A DNA stretch of 64,000 bases from Gemmatimonadota bacterium (GCA_029863645.1 JAOTVA010000001.1:1-64000); one strand, 5' to 3'; counted from the stretch's first letter, positions 43,949 through 55,257 are shown. Notes: generated from the sequence alone by a model not told the origin. Translations and numbers: made by a program.

Positions 43949-44153
43949 CGATGCGCTCCTTGGATGTGCGAGTCGGAGCCACGATGACGCGTACTTGCCG
44001 ACTGCTGTACTGCGCGGAATGCTTCCGCGCGAGAGTGACCACCTTGGCCACAAAGCAAATGCGGCGATCCCCGAAATGAGACCACCGCCTTCATTCGAAT
44101 CGTAGGCCCCACTTTGGGGCCGTGCGAAAGAGTCGCATGAGGGCGGCAGGCTG

Positions 44154-44351
44154 TCAACGCCATTTTGTGTCTTCCGCCGTGGCGATCACAAGGGCCGCCA
44201 ACTCAGCCCAGCGGACCGGGGTGGGTTGCAGCTCCTCGAGGATCTCGTCAGCGGTGGGACCGGTGAACTGTCCGCGGTGCGGTTTCTTTGCGTCGAGGTA
44301 CGCCTCAACAGCGCGCCGGACGACTGGGCGCTCCTCGATTGTCAACTCCAT
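44154..44351 (-). CDS. Hypothetical 65-aa protein
   Basis: [65 protein letters not shown]. Confidence 0.4.
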   Translation of the reverse strand: MELTIEERPVVRRAVEAYLDAKKPHRGQFTGPTADEILEELQPTPVRWAELAALVIATAEDTKWR

Positions 44352-44429
44352 GGAACCAATCTAACCGGAGATGCACCAACTAGGGTTTCCGCTTCGCCGC
44401 AACCCATTCGACCGCGCCCGAAAGCCACA

Positions 44430-44690
44430 TCAGGGCGACGGTAACGCCAACGCGACCAGCTCCGGAGCCTGCCCGCGGGCGCCGACGGAGAGCACGACGA
44501 ACTGGCGGCCGCCCACCTCGTATGTGATCGGATGCCCATTCTGGGTCCCGGGCAGCTCGATCTCGCGCAGGACTTCACCGGTCGCCTTGTCGATAGCGCG
44601 TAGGACAGGATCGCCACCCCACCCTTCGCCTGCAAAGAGCAGCGTGCTGGTTACGAGCGTGGTGGGTCGGGCGCATCCGCTTGTATCCGG
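44430..44690 (-). pseudogene. C-terminal fragment of a PQQ-dependent dehydrogenase
   Basis: Minus-strand frame reads TTLVTSTLLFAGEGWGGDPVLRAIDKATGEVLREIELPGTQNGHPITYEVGGRQFVVLSVGARGQAPELVALALPSP-stop; no intact upstream gene. Confidence 0.6.
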
Positions 44691-44869
44691 TCAACCCGTC
44701 GGGGTGCGTCGGTCCGGTCATTCTGCCGACGCCGCTGGGGACGAACAAGCCCGTCCCGGCGCCGTGTCGCCCTCCCCGCCTTGGATTTCTGACGTCACTT
44801 GACGTATTCTGATGGGCGCGCAGATCGGCCGTATCAGGACCCGGGCCCTTAGGACAGGAGCAACCCATC

Positions 44870-46216
44870 ATGAGACCCCATTTCGTCCCCAGGGCACTCT
44901 CAACGGCGTTGTCGGCGTCGGCGTTGGTTCTCGCCGTGGGTGCGTTGAACGAGGTCGCCGCCCAAGACGCTCCGACCTTCAGCGCCGACGTGGCTCCGAT
45001 CCTCTTCGAGAACTGCGTGCGTTGCCATCAACCCGACGGCATCGGACCCATGTCGCTCCTGTCGTACCAGGAGGCCCGTCGCTACGCGAGCCGGATCCGT
45101 CAGAAGGTCGAGAGCGGGGAGATGCCGCCCTGGCACTTGGACAAGACGGTCGGCATTCAAGCCTACAAGAACGACATCTCGCTTTCCGCCCGGCAGATCC
45201 AGACGATCGTCCGTTGGGCGGACGCGGGCGCACCCGAGGGAGATCCCTCGGTCCTGCCGCCCGCACCGGACATCCCCGACGGCCGTGACTTCGTACTCAC
45301 GGGCGAGCTGGGGCCACCCGACTTCGTCATCCAGTCCACGCCCTATACGGTGCAGGCCAACGCCCAAGACCAATGGTGGAGCCCGAACGTCTCGTTCGAA
45401 GGCGTCATCGACCAGCCCCGCTACGTCCGTGCGACCGAGATGAAGGGCAGCTACCCGAACGGAGCGAAGGTCCTTCATCACGGACACGTAACGCTGTCGA
45501 TGGTGGATGAGCAGGGCCGCCGCAGCTCCCGGCCGCTCGGCCGCCAGGGCGTCGGCAAGGGCGGAGATCTATTCCCGGAGAATACGGGGATGCTCATCCA
45601 GCCGGAGGGTCAGGTGAACTGGAACCTGCACTACTTCCCCATCGCCGAAGTCGTCGAGGACGAGCAGGCCATCGCGGGCGTCTGGCTCTACCCAGAGGGC
45701 TACGTGCCGGAATACGAGACCATCGGCGAGCAGCGGTTCACGGCTGACATGGGCGGCGACATGCCCTGGGCCGGCGACATCGTCCTGCCACCCCATTCGG
45801 TGAAGGTGCAGCAAGGCGTGCACGTCATGGACCGCCCGGTCATGGTGAGCAGCTTCCGTCCCCACATGCACATGAGAGGCCGCGAGCAGTCAGTCGAGGC
45901 GATCTATCCCGACGGTCGCCGCGAGATGCTGGGGAAGGTCGACAACTACAGTCACTTCTGGCAGATATCCTACGCTTTTGAAGATCAGGTCGCGCCTCTC
46001 CTGCCGAAGGGCACCGTCTTGCTGATCACCACGGTGTGGGACAACACCGCCGCCAACCCCATCAACCCGGATCCGAGGCAGTGGGTCGTGTTCGGCCAGA
46101 GGGGCGTGGACGAGATGTCTCACGTGTGGTTGGGCATGACCTATCTGACCGACGAGCAGTTCGAGCGTCTCTCGGCCGAACGTACACGTATGGCTGCCGC
46201 GGAGGACGGAGGCTGA
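44870..46216 (+). CDS. Secreted cytochrome-c plus copper type II monooxygenase-like protein
   Basis: Signal peptide; FENCVRCHQPDGIGPMSLLSYQEAR (CxxCH); HHGHVTLS and SSFRPHMHMRGREQSVEAIYPDG copper-monooxygenase-like His motifs. Confidence 0.78.
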   Translation: MRPHFVPRALSTALSASALVLAVGALNEVAAQDAPTFSADVAPILFENCVRCHQPDGIGPMSLLSYQEARRYASRIRQKVESGEMPPWHLDKTVGIQAYKNDISLSARQIQTIVRWADAGAPEGDPSVLPPAPDIPDGRDFVLTGELGPPDFVIQSTPYTVQANAQDQWWSPNVSFEGVIDQPRYVRATEMKGSYPNGAKVLHHGHVTLSMVDEQGRRSSRPLGRQGVGKGGDLFPENTGMLIQPEGQVNWNLHYFPIAEVVEDEQAIAGVWLYPEGYVPEYETIGEQRFTADMGGDMPWAGDIVLPPHSVKVQQGVHVMDRPVMVSSFRPHMHMRGREQSVEAIYPDGRREMLGKVDNYSHFWQISYAFEDQVAPLLPKGTVLLITTVWDNTAANPINPDPRQWVVFGQRGVDEMSHVWLGMTYLTDEQFERLSAERTRMAAAEDGG

Positions 46217-47079
46217 TTCGCACCGGCATCGTTGCTGCCGCGGCCCTGGCCGCGCTGGCCGCTGCGGATCCATCGATCGTCGCAGGGCAGGCCGTCCGAA
46301 GCAGCAGCCCGTTGAACGAGGCCGCGCTACGCCCGCGGGGCCAGAACGTGATTCCCGTCTACGACGGTTGGTTCGAGAACGCGGACGGCAGCTACACGTT
46401 CTGCTTCGGCTACTTCAACATGAATACCGAGGAAGCGCTCGACGTCCCGCTCGGACCCGGCAACCGGGTCGAGCCGGCCCGCTTCGATGGACGACAGCCG
46501 ACCCACTTCGATCCCGTTCCTGATCCGGGGCTCACCTCGAAGTACCGACACCACTGGTGCGTCTTCACCGTGGAGGTGCCCGCAGACTTCGGGATGGCTG
46601 ATGTGGTGTGGACCTTAGCCACGCAGGACGACACGCTGTCCGTGCCGGCCTCCCTCATTCCCGCCTATATCCTCGACGAGGTCGAGTCCCCGGCCCGTTT
46701 CGCGGTGGCACCCTTCCTGAGGCTCGAGGAGGACGGTGCACGTATCCAAGGGCGGAGAGGATTACGTTCGGGTCCCCGTAGCGTGAGGGTCAATGAGCCG
46801 CTCCAGGTGCGCGCTTGGATCGAGCATGGCGAGCCGGGCACCTGGCTCGGATGGACGAAGCATCAGGGTCCCGGCTCGGTAACGTTCACGTCGGAGGAGA
46901 TCCGCGTCGACGCCCCCACGGGGGTCGCCACGACGTCGGTAACGTTCGACCGCGCGGGTAGGTACGTCCTACGCGTTCAGGCCATAAACGACATCGAGAA
47001 CACCCGCAATCCTACGTACGGCTTCGAGTTCCACTGCTGCTGGACGAACGGGTACGTCGTCGTGGACGTGGTGGACTGA
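46213..47079 (+). CDS. Secreted hypothetical protein coupled to 44870-46216 (start uncertain, possibly CTG)
   Basis: Signal-like IRTGIVAAAALAALAAADPSIVAGQ directly after the upstream stop; conserved-looking YTFCFGYFNMNTEE and FHCCWTNGYVVVDVVD. Confidence 0.7.
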   Translation: MIRTGIVAAAALAALAAADPSIVAGQAVRSSSPLNEAALRPRGQNVIPVYDGWFENADGSYTFCFGYFNMNTEEALDVPLGPGNRVEPARFDGRQPTHFDPVPDPGLTSKYRHHWCVFTVEVPADFGMADVVWTLATQDDTLSVPASLIPAYILDEVESPARFAVAPFLRLEEDGARIQGRRGLRSGPRSVRVNEPLQVRAWIEHGEPGTWLGWTKHQGPGSVTFTSEEIRVDAPTGVATTSVTFDRAGRYVLRVQAINDIENTRNPTYGFEFHCCWTNGYVVVDVVD

Positions 47080-47086
47080 CGCCTGA

Positions 47087-49252
47087 TCAGTTCGCCAGCG
47101 GATCGGGCCTCAGCTGGAACTTGATCACCTTGCTCGTGGTCCCCTCGCCTCCCTCCATGTGGAAGGGTGCTCGCGTGCTCACGGTCGTCCACACGCCCCT
47201 GCCCTTCCAGCCCGCATCGGGGTCGTCGATCCGTCCGTCCATCCACTTGGTGTAAAAGCCGAGCGGGTACGGCACGCGTAGGACGACCCATTGGCCGTCG
47301 TTCCAGACGAGCAGGCCTTCCGAAGCGTTGCCCGTGTTGATCGGCACGTTCTCGCCCAGGCCGAGGGCGCCCCACCAATCCACCCAGGTGTAATAGCTCG
47401 CCTCGGCGCTGCCGGGAGTATCGACGCCTCCGATCTGTGGAAGCGGCTCCGTGTGGAAGGTCCACCCTTCCGGGCAGTGCTGGCCGGTCGCGTCAGGCCC
47501 GTTCAACGGCCCTCTGCACTGGCTTCTGTCGAACCGGCCCAGATGTCCACTGGCCAGCGCCACCCACGCGACGCCGTTGCGGTCCACGTCCATCCCACGT
47601 GGGGAGAAGCCTTCTACCGGATCTCCGTCGGGCCCCAAGGGAAGCTCGTAGTACTCCGCGAGCGCGGTCTCTTCGGGCCGATCGCCCGGATCTAAACGGA
47701 CAACCGCACCTGGATATCCCAGGGATGACGCCCACACCGATCCGTCCGGAGCTGGCGCGACCGCGTAGAAGCCTGCGTTGATTCGCCGGTCCATCGCGGG
47801 GTTCGCCGGATCACGCGGCTCGACGTACGCGTCTCGGATCCCGTTTCCGTTCGTGTCCAGAATCAACGGCGTCCACCCCTGTGACGCCTCCTCGTCTCCG
47901 GTCTCCAGGTACATGCGCGTATTCAGCCAGCCGACCGCCTGTCCGCCGCCGCTCGTCCAAAGCGTGTTGTCCTCGTCCATCGCGAACATGAGGTGGTGCG
48001 TGCCGAAGCAGGTGCTGATGTGCTTGTACTCCTGCGTTCGCGGGTCGTATACGCCCAGGTGTCGGCCCGCAGCTTCGAGCGGAAATAGTCTGGCCGAAGG
48101 GTGACTCGAGCCCTCGCGGCAGAAGGCGGGATTTTCGCGATCACGCACGCGCGCGGTCAGCCAGACGCGACCTTCGCCGTCCAGCATGGGGTTGTGGACG
48201 TTCGCCTTGCTGTCCCAGATCGGCTCGTCTCCGAAGTACGGGGACGGTGCGGCCATGGCCTGCTCCGAGGCCGGGGAAATCGAAGGGTCCCGCACGGTGA
48301 GCGGGATCTGCGAGGCAGTGTTCGTGCGGGGGTCGAGGACCGGGGTGTAGTCGGCGCTGAGCTCCAGGGCGCCGTAGACGGGACCGTACGCGTTGACGGT
48401 GGGGTCCCGGCGGTCCGTGGACACTACGTCGTGCAAATAGGCAGTGGGGTCCGCCCAGTCCCAAACAGTGATCACGACGTTGCGTTCGATCCCCTGCGGA
48501 CGCGGCGGAGCTGGGGGAACCGCCCCGGCTTCGATTCGGTCGGTCCAGCTGGCGAACATCTCGAGGGCCCGTCGGGTGCCCAGCTGACCGATGCCGTTCA
48601 TCATCTGCGTGCCGGCCTGACCGGAGAGCACCCGTCGCTCCCAGGCCTCGACGGAGGATTCGAGGTGGCCGATCGCGTCGGGGATCTGGCGCGTACCTAG
48701 CGTCCCGAGTTGGTGGCACGCCGTGCAGGTGCCGGACTTCATACGGCGAAGCCAGTCGGCCTGCGTGGGAACGTCCGGTGAGATGCCGTTGCCCAAGGCT
48801 CCCGTGCCTGGAAACTCGTCCGCCTCTGGAACCTCGATCAGCGACAGCCAGTAGCCCGCGGGATAGTAGTGCGCCGCAGCGACGGCGTCGGGCGCCGGCA
48901 CGGCGGTCAGGTCCACGGTGCTCCCCGGACCGGCGTCGGTCTTCGGTGAGTCCACCAGCCCATACCCACGCACCCACACGCTGTACCGCGCGTCCGGGAG
49001 ATCCGGCAGCAGATATCGGCCGTCGTCGTCCGTCACGACGATGCGCGCGAACGCGGTCGGCAAATCGTCTGTTTCGGCGATGACCCAGACGCCCGCTTCG
49101 GGACCGGCCGGGCCGTTCACGACGCCGGAGATGTCGGCGCCGCTTGCGGTAGACTCGGTCCCCGAGCAGGCGACGGTCCACGCGCTCAGGAGCACCACGG
49201 CGGCGGTTACACCGCGAAACCTCGGGGGCGTACTCGGGCGCATGGACCTCAT
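47087..49252 (-). CDS. Lipoprotein with carboxypeptidase-regulatory-like domain, haem motif and propeller-like (Vgb lyase-type) region
   Basis: Lipobox SAWTVACSG; GVWVIAETDDLPTAFARIVVTDDDGRYLLPDLPDARYSVWVRGYG; CTACHQLGT; repeated VWASSLGYPGAVVRLDPG-type strands. Confidence 0.78.
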   Translation of the reverse strand: MRSMRPSTPPRFRGVTAAVVLLSAWTVACSGTESTASGADISGVVNGPAGPEAGVWVIAETDDLPTAFARIVVTDDDGRYLLPDLPDARYSVWVRGYGLVDSPKTDAGPGSTVDLTAVPAPDAVAAAHYYPAGYWLSLIEVPEADEFPGTGALGNGISPDVPTQADWLRRMKSGTCTACHQLGTLGTRQIPDAIGHLESSVEAWERRVLSGQAGTQMMNGIGQLGTRRALEMFASWTDRIEAGAVPPAPPRPQGIERNVVITVWDWADPTAYLHDVVSTDRRDPTVNAYGPVYGALELSADYTPVLDPRTNTASQIPLTVRDPSISPASEQAMAAPSPYFGDEPIWDSKANVHNPMLDGEGRVWLTARVRDRENPAFCREGSSHPSARLFPLEAAGRHLGVYDPRTQEYKHISTCFGTHHLMFAMDEDNTLWTSGGGQAVGWLNTRMYLETGDEEASQGWTPLILDTNGNGIRDAYVEPRDPANPAMDRRINAGFYAVAPAPDGSVWASSLGYPGAVVRLDPGDRPEETALAEYYELPLGPDGDPVEGFSPRGMDVDRNGVAWVALASGHLGRFDRSQCRGPLNGPDATGQHCPEGWTFHTEPLPQIGGVDTPGSAEASYYTWVDWWGALGLGENVPINTGNASEGLLVWNDGQWVVLRVPYPLGFYTKWMDGRIDDPDAGWKGRGVWTTVSTRAPFHMEGGEGTTSKVIKFQLRPDPLAN

Positions 49253-49414
49253 GGCTCGCTCCAGTCTGGGACCTTCCGACTCCTTCCTTCGAGCGTGAAC
49301 ATCCGACCGGGGAATTCCTGGGGCAAGGGACGGGCACCACCTGACACGGCACCCCGCTTGCGACATCATTAGGGTCTCGACACGCCCAGACCGCACGTCT
49401 CGACAGGAGCCACC

Positions 49415-52216
49415 GTGGCGGACCACAACCGCGACCCCTTCGGCGCCCGAACAACCGTCGACCTTCCCGAAGGAACGACGTCCTTTTACCGCCTCGCTCG
49501 GCTTGAGGAGGAAGGGGTGGTCGATGCGCTCGACCGGCTTCCCTTCTCCATCCGCATCTTGCTCGAGAATGCGCTGCGCCACGCAGGGGGTGCGTACGTC
49601 TCGCCCGACCACGTAAAGGCGGTCGCGCAGTGGAGCCCGACGAACTCGGGAGCCGACGTCCCCTTCATGCCGTCACGCGTCGTGCTGCAGGACTTCACGG
49701 GCGTGCCGGCCGTGGTCGACCTGGCCGCAATGAGGGACGGCTTGAAGGCCCTGGGAGGCGACCCGGCCCGCATCAATCCGGTCGTCCCAGCCGACCTGGT
49801 CATCGACCACTCCGTGCAGGTCGACTATTTCGGCTTCGAGGATGCGTTCCGGCTCAATGTCGAGAGGGAGTTCGAGCGGAACCGGGAGCGCTACGCCTTG
49901 CTGCGTTGGGCCGGGGAAGCGTTCAACAACTTTTCGGTCGTGCCGCCCGGGACGGGCATCGTGCACCAGGTGAATCTCGAGTACCTGGCCGCGGTCATCC
50001 ATCGCCGTGAGCACGACGGCAGCTTCCTGGCATACCCGGACACACTAGTCGGCACCGACTCCCACACGACCATGATCAACGGGCTCGGCGTGGTCGGGTG
50101 GGGCGTCGGCGGGATCGAGGCGGAGGCGGTCGTCTTGGGCCAGCCTTACTACATGCTGCTTCCCGAGGTCGTGGGCATGAAGCTCCACGGCACGCTACCG
50201 GAAGGCGCCACCGCCACCGATCTGGTGCTACGCGTGACGGAGATGCTGCGGAAGCACGGCGTGGTCGGTCGTTTCGTCGAGTACTACGGCGCGGGCCTCA
50301 GTCACCTCACGCTTCCAGACAAGGCGACGCTCGCCAACATGTCGCCTGAGTACGGTGCGACCATCGGCTTCTTCCCGGTCGACGCGCAGGCGCTGAAGTA
50401 TCTGCGGGGCACGGGCCGGCCGGAGGCGATGGTGCAGCGCGTTGAACGCATCACCAAGGAGCTCGGGCTCTTCCGCACCGACGAGACCCCGGACCCAGAG
50501 TACACATCCGTGCTCGAGCTGGACCTGAGCACGGTCGAGCCCAGCCTGGCCGGGCCGAAGCGGCCGCAGGACCGGATCCGCTTGGCGGACATGCGCAGAC
50601 AGTGGGACAAGGATCTCCCCGGACTGGTCCCGGCGGGCTTCACCCTGCCGCCACCGGCTGTGGCAGCGGGCGAGGGGGAGCCTCGTACCGGCGAGAGCTG
50701 GGCCGGCGAAGGCGGAAGTGCAACCGTGAAGGTCTCCGCGCCGAGCCGTTGTGTGATCGTCGACTGTGATGGCGTGAAGGGCGAGATCGGTGACGGCACG
50801 GTCGTCATTGCCGCAATCACGAGCTGCACGAACACGTCGAATCCTTCGGTCATGGTCGCTGCCGGCCTCCTGGCCAGAAACGCGGTTGCGCGAGGTCTCC
50901 AGGTCAAACCGTGGGTGAAGACGTCCATGGCGCCGGGAAGTCAGGTCGTCACCGACTATCTCACCAAGGCCAATCTCCTCGCGCCGCTCGAAGAGTTGCA
51001 CTTCAACGTGGTCGGGTACGGCTGCACGACGTGCATCGGCAATAGCGGTCCCCTCCCGGAGAACGTTCACAAGGCAGTCGAGGAGAACGGACTGGTCGTC
51101 GCCGCGGTGCTCTCGGGGAACCGCAACTTCGAAGCCCGCATCCACCCCCTCGTGCGTGGAAACTATCTCGCCTCGCCGCCGCTCGTTGTGGCCTACGCGC
51201 TCGCGGGCCGCGTAGACATCGATCTCTACAACGAGCCCTTGGGGCACGACCGGCTCGGAGCACCTGTGTTCCTCGCGGACCTGTGGCCGGCTCCGGCCGA
51301 GGTGCGCGACACCGTCGCTTCCGCGCTCGAGCCGGAGATGTTCACGACCCGGTACAAGGTCGTGGGCACGGGAGATGAGAACTGGCAGGCGCTGCCGATT
51401 CCCGCTGAGAGCAGCCTGTACGAATGGGCCGAGGATTCGACCTACGTGCGTCGGCCTCCCTTCTTCGAAGGGATGAGCATCGACGTGCCCGCGGGATCCG
51501 ACGTCCATGGAGCGCGCGTGATGGCGCTCTTGGGGCAGTCGGTGACGACGGACCACATCTCACCGGCGGGCGCGATCCCCAAGGCCGAACCGGCGGCGCG
51601 CTACCTGAAGGAGCACGGCGTCGAGGTGAAGGACTTCAACACCTTCGGCTCACGGCGAGGCAACCACGAAGTCATGATGCGCGGAACGTTCGGTAACGTG
51701 CGCATCAAGAACCTACTCTTGGACGGCTCCGAAGGTGGGCACACGGTCTACTTCCCGACCGGTGAAGAAATGTCGATCTACGACGCGGCGATGCGCTACC
51801 AGGCCGATGGCACGCCGCTCATCGTGATCGCCGGAGGCGAATACGGGACAGGCAGCTCCAGAGACTGGGCCGCGAAAGGCACGATCCTCCTCGGTGTGCG
51901 AGCCGTCATCGCCGAGAGCTACGAGCGTATTCATCGCAGCAACCTGGTCGGCATGGGTGTGCTCCCGCTCGAGTTCCAGAAGGGAGACACCCCGAAGAGC
52001 TTGGGGCTGACGGGACGCGAGACCTTCGACATCGTCGGGGTCGAGGATGGATTGCAGCCCAGCTGCACCGTGAACGTGACTGCGACTGCCGAGGACGGCA
52101 CCGAGACGCGCTTCGAGGCAAACGTGCGACTCGATTCGGACATCGACGTCGAGTACTACCTCAACGGGGGCATTCTCCAGACGGTGCTTCGCAAGATGGC
52201 CCTCGGGGAGATGTAA
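49415..52216 (+). CDS. acnA: Aconitate hydratase A
   Basis: [120 protein letters not shown]. Confidence 0.97.
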   Translation: MADHNRDPFGARTTVDLPEGTTSFYRLARLEEEGVVDALDRLPFSIRILLENALRHAGGAYVSPDHVKAVAQWSPTNSGADVPFMPSRVVLQDFTGVPAVVDLAAMRDGLKALGGDPARINPVVPADLVIDHSVQVDYFGFEDAFRLNVEREFERNRERYALLRWAGEAFNNFSVVPPGTGIVHQVNLEYLAAVIHRREHDGSFLAYPDTLVGTDSHTTMINGLGVVGWGVGGIEAEAVVLGQPYYMLLPEVVGMKLHGTLPEGATATDLVLRVTEMLRKHGVVGRFVEYYGAGLSHLTLPDKATLANMSPEYGATIGFFPVDAQALKYLRGTGRPEAMVQRVERITKELGLFRTDETPDPEYTSVLELDLSTVEPSLAGPKRPQDRIRLADMRRQWDKDLPGLVPAGFTLPPPAVAAGEGEPRTGESWAGEGGSATVKVSAPSRCVIVDCDGVKGEIGDGTVVIAAITSCTNTSNPSVMVAAGLLARNAVARGLQVKPWVKTSMAPGSQVVTDYLTKANLLAPLEELHFNVVGYGCTTCIGNSGPLPENVHKAVEENGLVVAAVLSGNRNFEARIHPLVRGNYLASPPLVVAYALAGRVDIDLYNEPLGHDRLGAPVFLADLWPAPAEVRDTVASALEPEMFTTRYKVVGTGDENWQALPIPAESSLYEWAEDSTYVRRPPFFEGMSIDVPAGSDVHGARVMALLGQSVTTDHISPAGAIPKAEPAARYLKEHGVEVKDFNTFGSRRGNHEVMMRGTFGNVRIKNLLLDGSEGGHTVYFPTGEEMSIYDAAMRYQADGTPLIVIAGGEYGTGSSRDWAAKGTILLGVRAVIAESYERIHRSNLVGMGVLPLEFQKGDTPKSLGLTGRETFDIVGVEDGLQPSCTVNVTATAEDGTETRFEANVRLDSDIDVEYYLNGGILQTVLRKMALGEM

Positions 52217-52234
52217 CTCGGAGCTGCCGACCTC

Positions 52235-52870
52235 CTACTCCTCCGAACCCTCCCTTCGGAGTGACACGGGGGGTCCGAGGACCTCGCGAAAGACGAAGGC
52301 TTGCCGGAGGGCGTGTCGACCCGCACGCAGCTGATGGCGTATGGCGAGCACGTCCGCGCTCGACCGTACTGCCAACGGGTCCATGCCGTCTTGTTCGGAC
52401 CTCGCGCGGCTCGACGGGTCTGTCCCGTAGCCTGCGTGAGCCCTGTGTACTCGGTGAGTCTCCACGGGCCGCGCCGGTATCGACTCCACCTTCACCGGCG
52501 CTGGTGCCGGCCTCGTCGGGGCCGGCACCTTGCTCCGCGCCAGCCCTGCGATCTCCTCCCATATGTCAGTCGGGATCATCCCCTCTGAACCCTCTGCGTC
52601 GCTCTTGGCCTCTTCGAGCCACGACTCGTCATGCGACGGATCCGCGTCGTAGGTAGGCTGGGATTCGTAGGTGCGCTGGGACTCATACGTGCCTTGTGGC
52701 ACATGCGTCGCCTCGGTGTCGTACCTCGGCACTGCACGTTGCCTTTCCTTCCGCTTCGGCACCGTGGCCTCGGGCGCGCCCCCCTGCTGCTGCTTCTTCT
52801 TACGGCTTCGCGCGACCGAGTCGATGATCGAAAAGAAGATGATCACCGCGAAGAAGATGAGCTCTTCCAT
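52235..52870 (-). CDS. Hypothetical membrane-anchored protein with Tyr/Glu-rich repeats
   Basis: MEELIFFAVIIFFSIIDSVARSRKKKQQQ then QGTYESQRTYESQPTYDADP; 6 bp from floA stop. Confidence 0.55.
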   Translation of the reverse strand: MEELIFFAVIIFFSIIDSVARSRKKKQQQGGAPEATVPKRKERQRAVPRYDTEATHVPQGTYESQRTYESQPTYDADPSHDESWLEEAKSDAEGSEGMIPTDIWEEIAGLARSKVPAPTRPAPAPVKVESIPARPVETHRVHRAHAGYGTDPSSRARSEQDGMDPLAVRSSADVLAIRHQLRAGRHALRQAFVFREVLGPPVSLRREGSEE

Positions 52871-52876
52871 GCTGCG

Positions 52877-53860
52877 CTACTCGAGCGGACCTGAAGTGGT
52901 CTCGTCCGGACCAGCGATCGCGGTACGCATCCCCGTGTCCGCCTCGATGTTCCGATAGCGCATGTAGTCCATGATGCCCATATGGCCCAGTCGGAACGCC
53001 TCTGCGATCGCGAGCGGCACCTGGGCCTCCGCCTTTACGACCTCGGCCTGCATCTCACCCACCAAGGCCTTCATTTCCTGCTCCTTCGCGACGGCCATGG
53101 CGCGCCGCTCCTCCGCCCGGGCCTGCGCCACCCGCTTGTCGGCCTCAGCCTGATCCGTTTGGAGCTCGGCCCCGATGTTCTTGCCCACGTCCACGTCCGC
53201 GATGTCGATCGAGAGGATCTCGAAAGCCGTGCCGGAGTCGAGACCCTTGCCGAGGACCGTCTTGGAAATGCCGTCTGGGTTCTCGAGCACGGCCTTGTGA
53301 GAGTCCGCAGACCCGATCGTCGACACGATGCCCTCACCTACCCGCGCAAGGATGGTCTCCTCCCCCGCACCACCGACCAGACGGTTGATGTTCGCGCGAA
53401 CCGTCACGCGAGCGATGGCGATGAGCTGGATGCCGTCCTTGGCCATCGCAGCGACCTTCGGCGTGTTGATCACCTTGGGATTCACCGAGATCTGAACCGC
53501 CTCGAACACGTCGCGACCCGCCAGGTCGATCGCCGCGGCCTGGTTGAAGGCGAGCTCGATGCTTGCCTTGTCGGCGCTGATGAGCGCTCCCACGACCCGG
53601 TCGACTCGGCCACCGGCCAGGTAATGCGCCTCGAGCTGGTTGATGTCCAGATCGAGTCCGGCCTTGGTGGCATTGATAAGCGGTCGCACGATGGCCGCGG
53701 GCGAGACCTTCCTCAGCCGCATGCCCACGAGCGTGCCGATGCCGACCTGCACCCCCGCCGACAATGCCTCGATCCAGAGGCGGACGGGAATCATGTACAG
53801 GACCGAGATGATGACGACGATCAATGCGATAGGTATGAACAGCGCGAGTGCTTCTTGCAT
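52877..53860 (-). CDS. floA: Flotillin-like protein FloA
   Basis: [46 protein letters not shown]...[54 protein letters not shown]. Confidence 0.95.
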   Translation of the reverse strand: MQEALALFIPIALIVVIISVLYMIPVRLWIEALSAGVQVGIGTLVGMRLRKVSPAAIVRPLINATKAGLDLDINQLEAHYLAGGRVDRVVGALISADKASIELAFNQAAAIDLAGRDVFEAVQISVNPKVINTPKVAAMAKDGIQLIAIARVTVRANINRLVGGAGEETILARVGEGIVSTIGSADSHKAVLENPDGISKTVLGKGLDSGTAFEILSIDIADVDVGKNIGAELQTDQAEADKRVAQARAEERRAMAVAKEQEMKALVGEMQAEVVKAEAQVPLAIAEAFRLGHMGIMDYMRYRNIEADTGMRTAIAGPDETTSGPLE

Positions 53861-53901
53861 GCGTCAGGCCCCGAGCGGTTGGAAGTGTTGGACGGTTCGT
53901 G

Positions 53902-55257
53902 TCACGCCTTCTGGGCCGGCTGTTCGCTCACCGGGCGGACGATGTGACGGTATCCCTCTGCGCTGATGATCCGGATCGGCGTGCCTTCCGTGATCCATTC
54001 CGACTCGGAGACTACGTCGATTCGCTCCTCGCCGAAAAGGCCTGTGCCGGAAGGGCGCAGATCGGTAATGGCCTTTCCGAGCACCCCGACCAGATCCTTT
54101 CGGGACTCGGCAGACTCGTATCCTATCGACCTTGCGGTTCTCTGGAGGAGGAAGATCCCGCTCTTCGCTAGCCGAGAGCTTCCGGGCAACGAACGGATCA
54201 TGACCCAGGCTGAGACGGCGATCAACAGGACCGTGGTACTCAAGACCAGACCTGCCCGCGTGAAGTCGGTGGACGTCGGCAGCGAGCCCATCAGGCTCAG
54301 GTAGAGGCCCGCGGTGATTCCGAGCCCGCCGATGATGCCGAAGAGGCCGAACCCTGGAACGAGGAGCACTTCAACGCCAATGAGCGCGAGCCCAACCCCG
54401 AAGATGAGCAGGTCTTCCAAGCCGGCCAGGCCCACGATGAGGTGGGAGCCGAAGAACAGCGACAACGAAAGGATCCCGGCGGCGCCCGCCAACCCGAACG
54501 AGGCTGTCTTTATCTCGGTGAGGAGACCCAAGAAGCCCAGCGTGAGTAGGAACGGCGCCACCACAGGATTGGAGAAGAAGCGGACGACACCTTCCGCCCA
54601 GTTCGTCTCGACCGTCACGACCTGCGCAGCCGACACGTCCAGGAACGCCAGGAGAGCCGCGAGGTCCTCTATCTCCGTGGCATATCCGACCTCGACGGCT
54701 TCTTCGGTCGTGAGTGTGAGTAGCTTGCCCGCCTCAATGACCCCGTCGATCGCGATATCCTCGTCGACCATCGCGGCCGCGATCTCGGGATCGACACCGT
54801 GTGCCTCAGCGAGGGCGCGCATCTCGCTGCGCATGGCAGAAACGATCTTCTCCGACCCCTTCACCCCAGCCCCGTCCACCGGGGTTGCGGCACCGATGAC
54901 AGAAGCCGGCCGCATGTAGATTCCATCCGTCGACAGCGCGATCAACGCGCCCGCCGAGAACGCTCTCCGGTTCACGAGCGTGTAGACCGGCAAGCCGGCA
55001 TCCCCGATCGCATCGGCGATCCGTTCGGCGGCGTCCACGCGGCCGCCCGGCGTATCCATGTCGATCACTACGAAGTGGGCCCCCGCCGCCAAAGCTTCGT
55101 CCAGACTGCGTTCGATGAACGGAGCCAGACCCAGCTCGACCACGCCGGTCAATGGAACGCGGTAGACTGTGCCTTGGGCTTGGACTGCCAGGGGCAGCGC
55201 GAGCAAGGCGACGAGCGCGAAAACCGCTCGGTAGTCGGCCCGGAGGGAGCAGGTCAT
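53902..55257 (-). CDS. NfeD-family membrane-bound ClpP-class serine protease
   Basis: VVIDMDTPGGRVDAAERIADAI, NRRAFSAGALIALSTDGIYM; TM cluster and C-terminal OB-like domain; adjacent to floA as in the known floA-nfeD arrangement. Confidence 0.92.
   Translation of the reverse strand: MTCSLRADYRAVFALVALLALPLAVQAQGTVYRVPLTGVVELGLAPFIERSLDEALAAGAHFVVIDMDTPGGRVDAAERIADAIGDAGLPVYTLVNRRAFSAGALIALSTDGIYMRPASVIGAATPVDGAGVKGSEKIVSAMRSEMRALAEAHGVDPEIAAAMVDEDIAIDGVIEAGKLLTLTTEEAVEVGYATEIEDLAALLAFLDVSAAQVVTVETNWAEGVVRFFSNPVVAPFLLTLGFLGLLTEIKTASFGLAGAAGILSLSLFFGSHLIVGLAGLEDLLIFGVGLALIGVEVLLVPGFGLFGIIGGLGITAGLYLSLMGSLPTSTDFTRAGLVLSTTVLLIAVSAWVMIRSLPGSSRLAKSGIFLLQRTARSIGYESAESRKDLVGVLGKAITDLRPSGTGLFGEERIDVVSESEWITEGTPIRIISAEGYRHIVRPVSEQPAQKA

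Noticed and set aside
44105-44121. GGCCCCA-CTT-TGGGGCC hairpin as another member of the dnaE2 hairpin family
   Set aside because: Same 7-3-7 geometry but different loop and no TATGAAG spacer; more simply a terminator between small genes upstream of cspA.
48141-49454. 437-aa minus-strand ORF overlapping the regulatory-like lipoprotein gene
   Set aside because: Out-of-frame Arg-rich overlap; the 47087-49252 frame carries signal peptide and motifs.
50228-51556. 442-aa minus-strand ORF
   Set aside because: Antisense shadow of aconitase.
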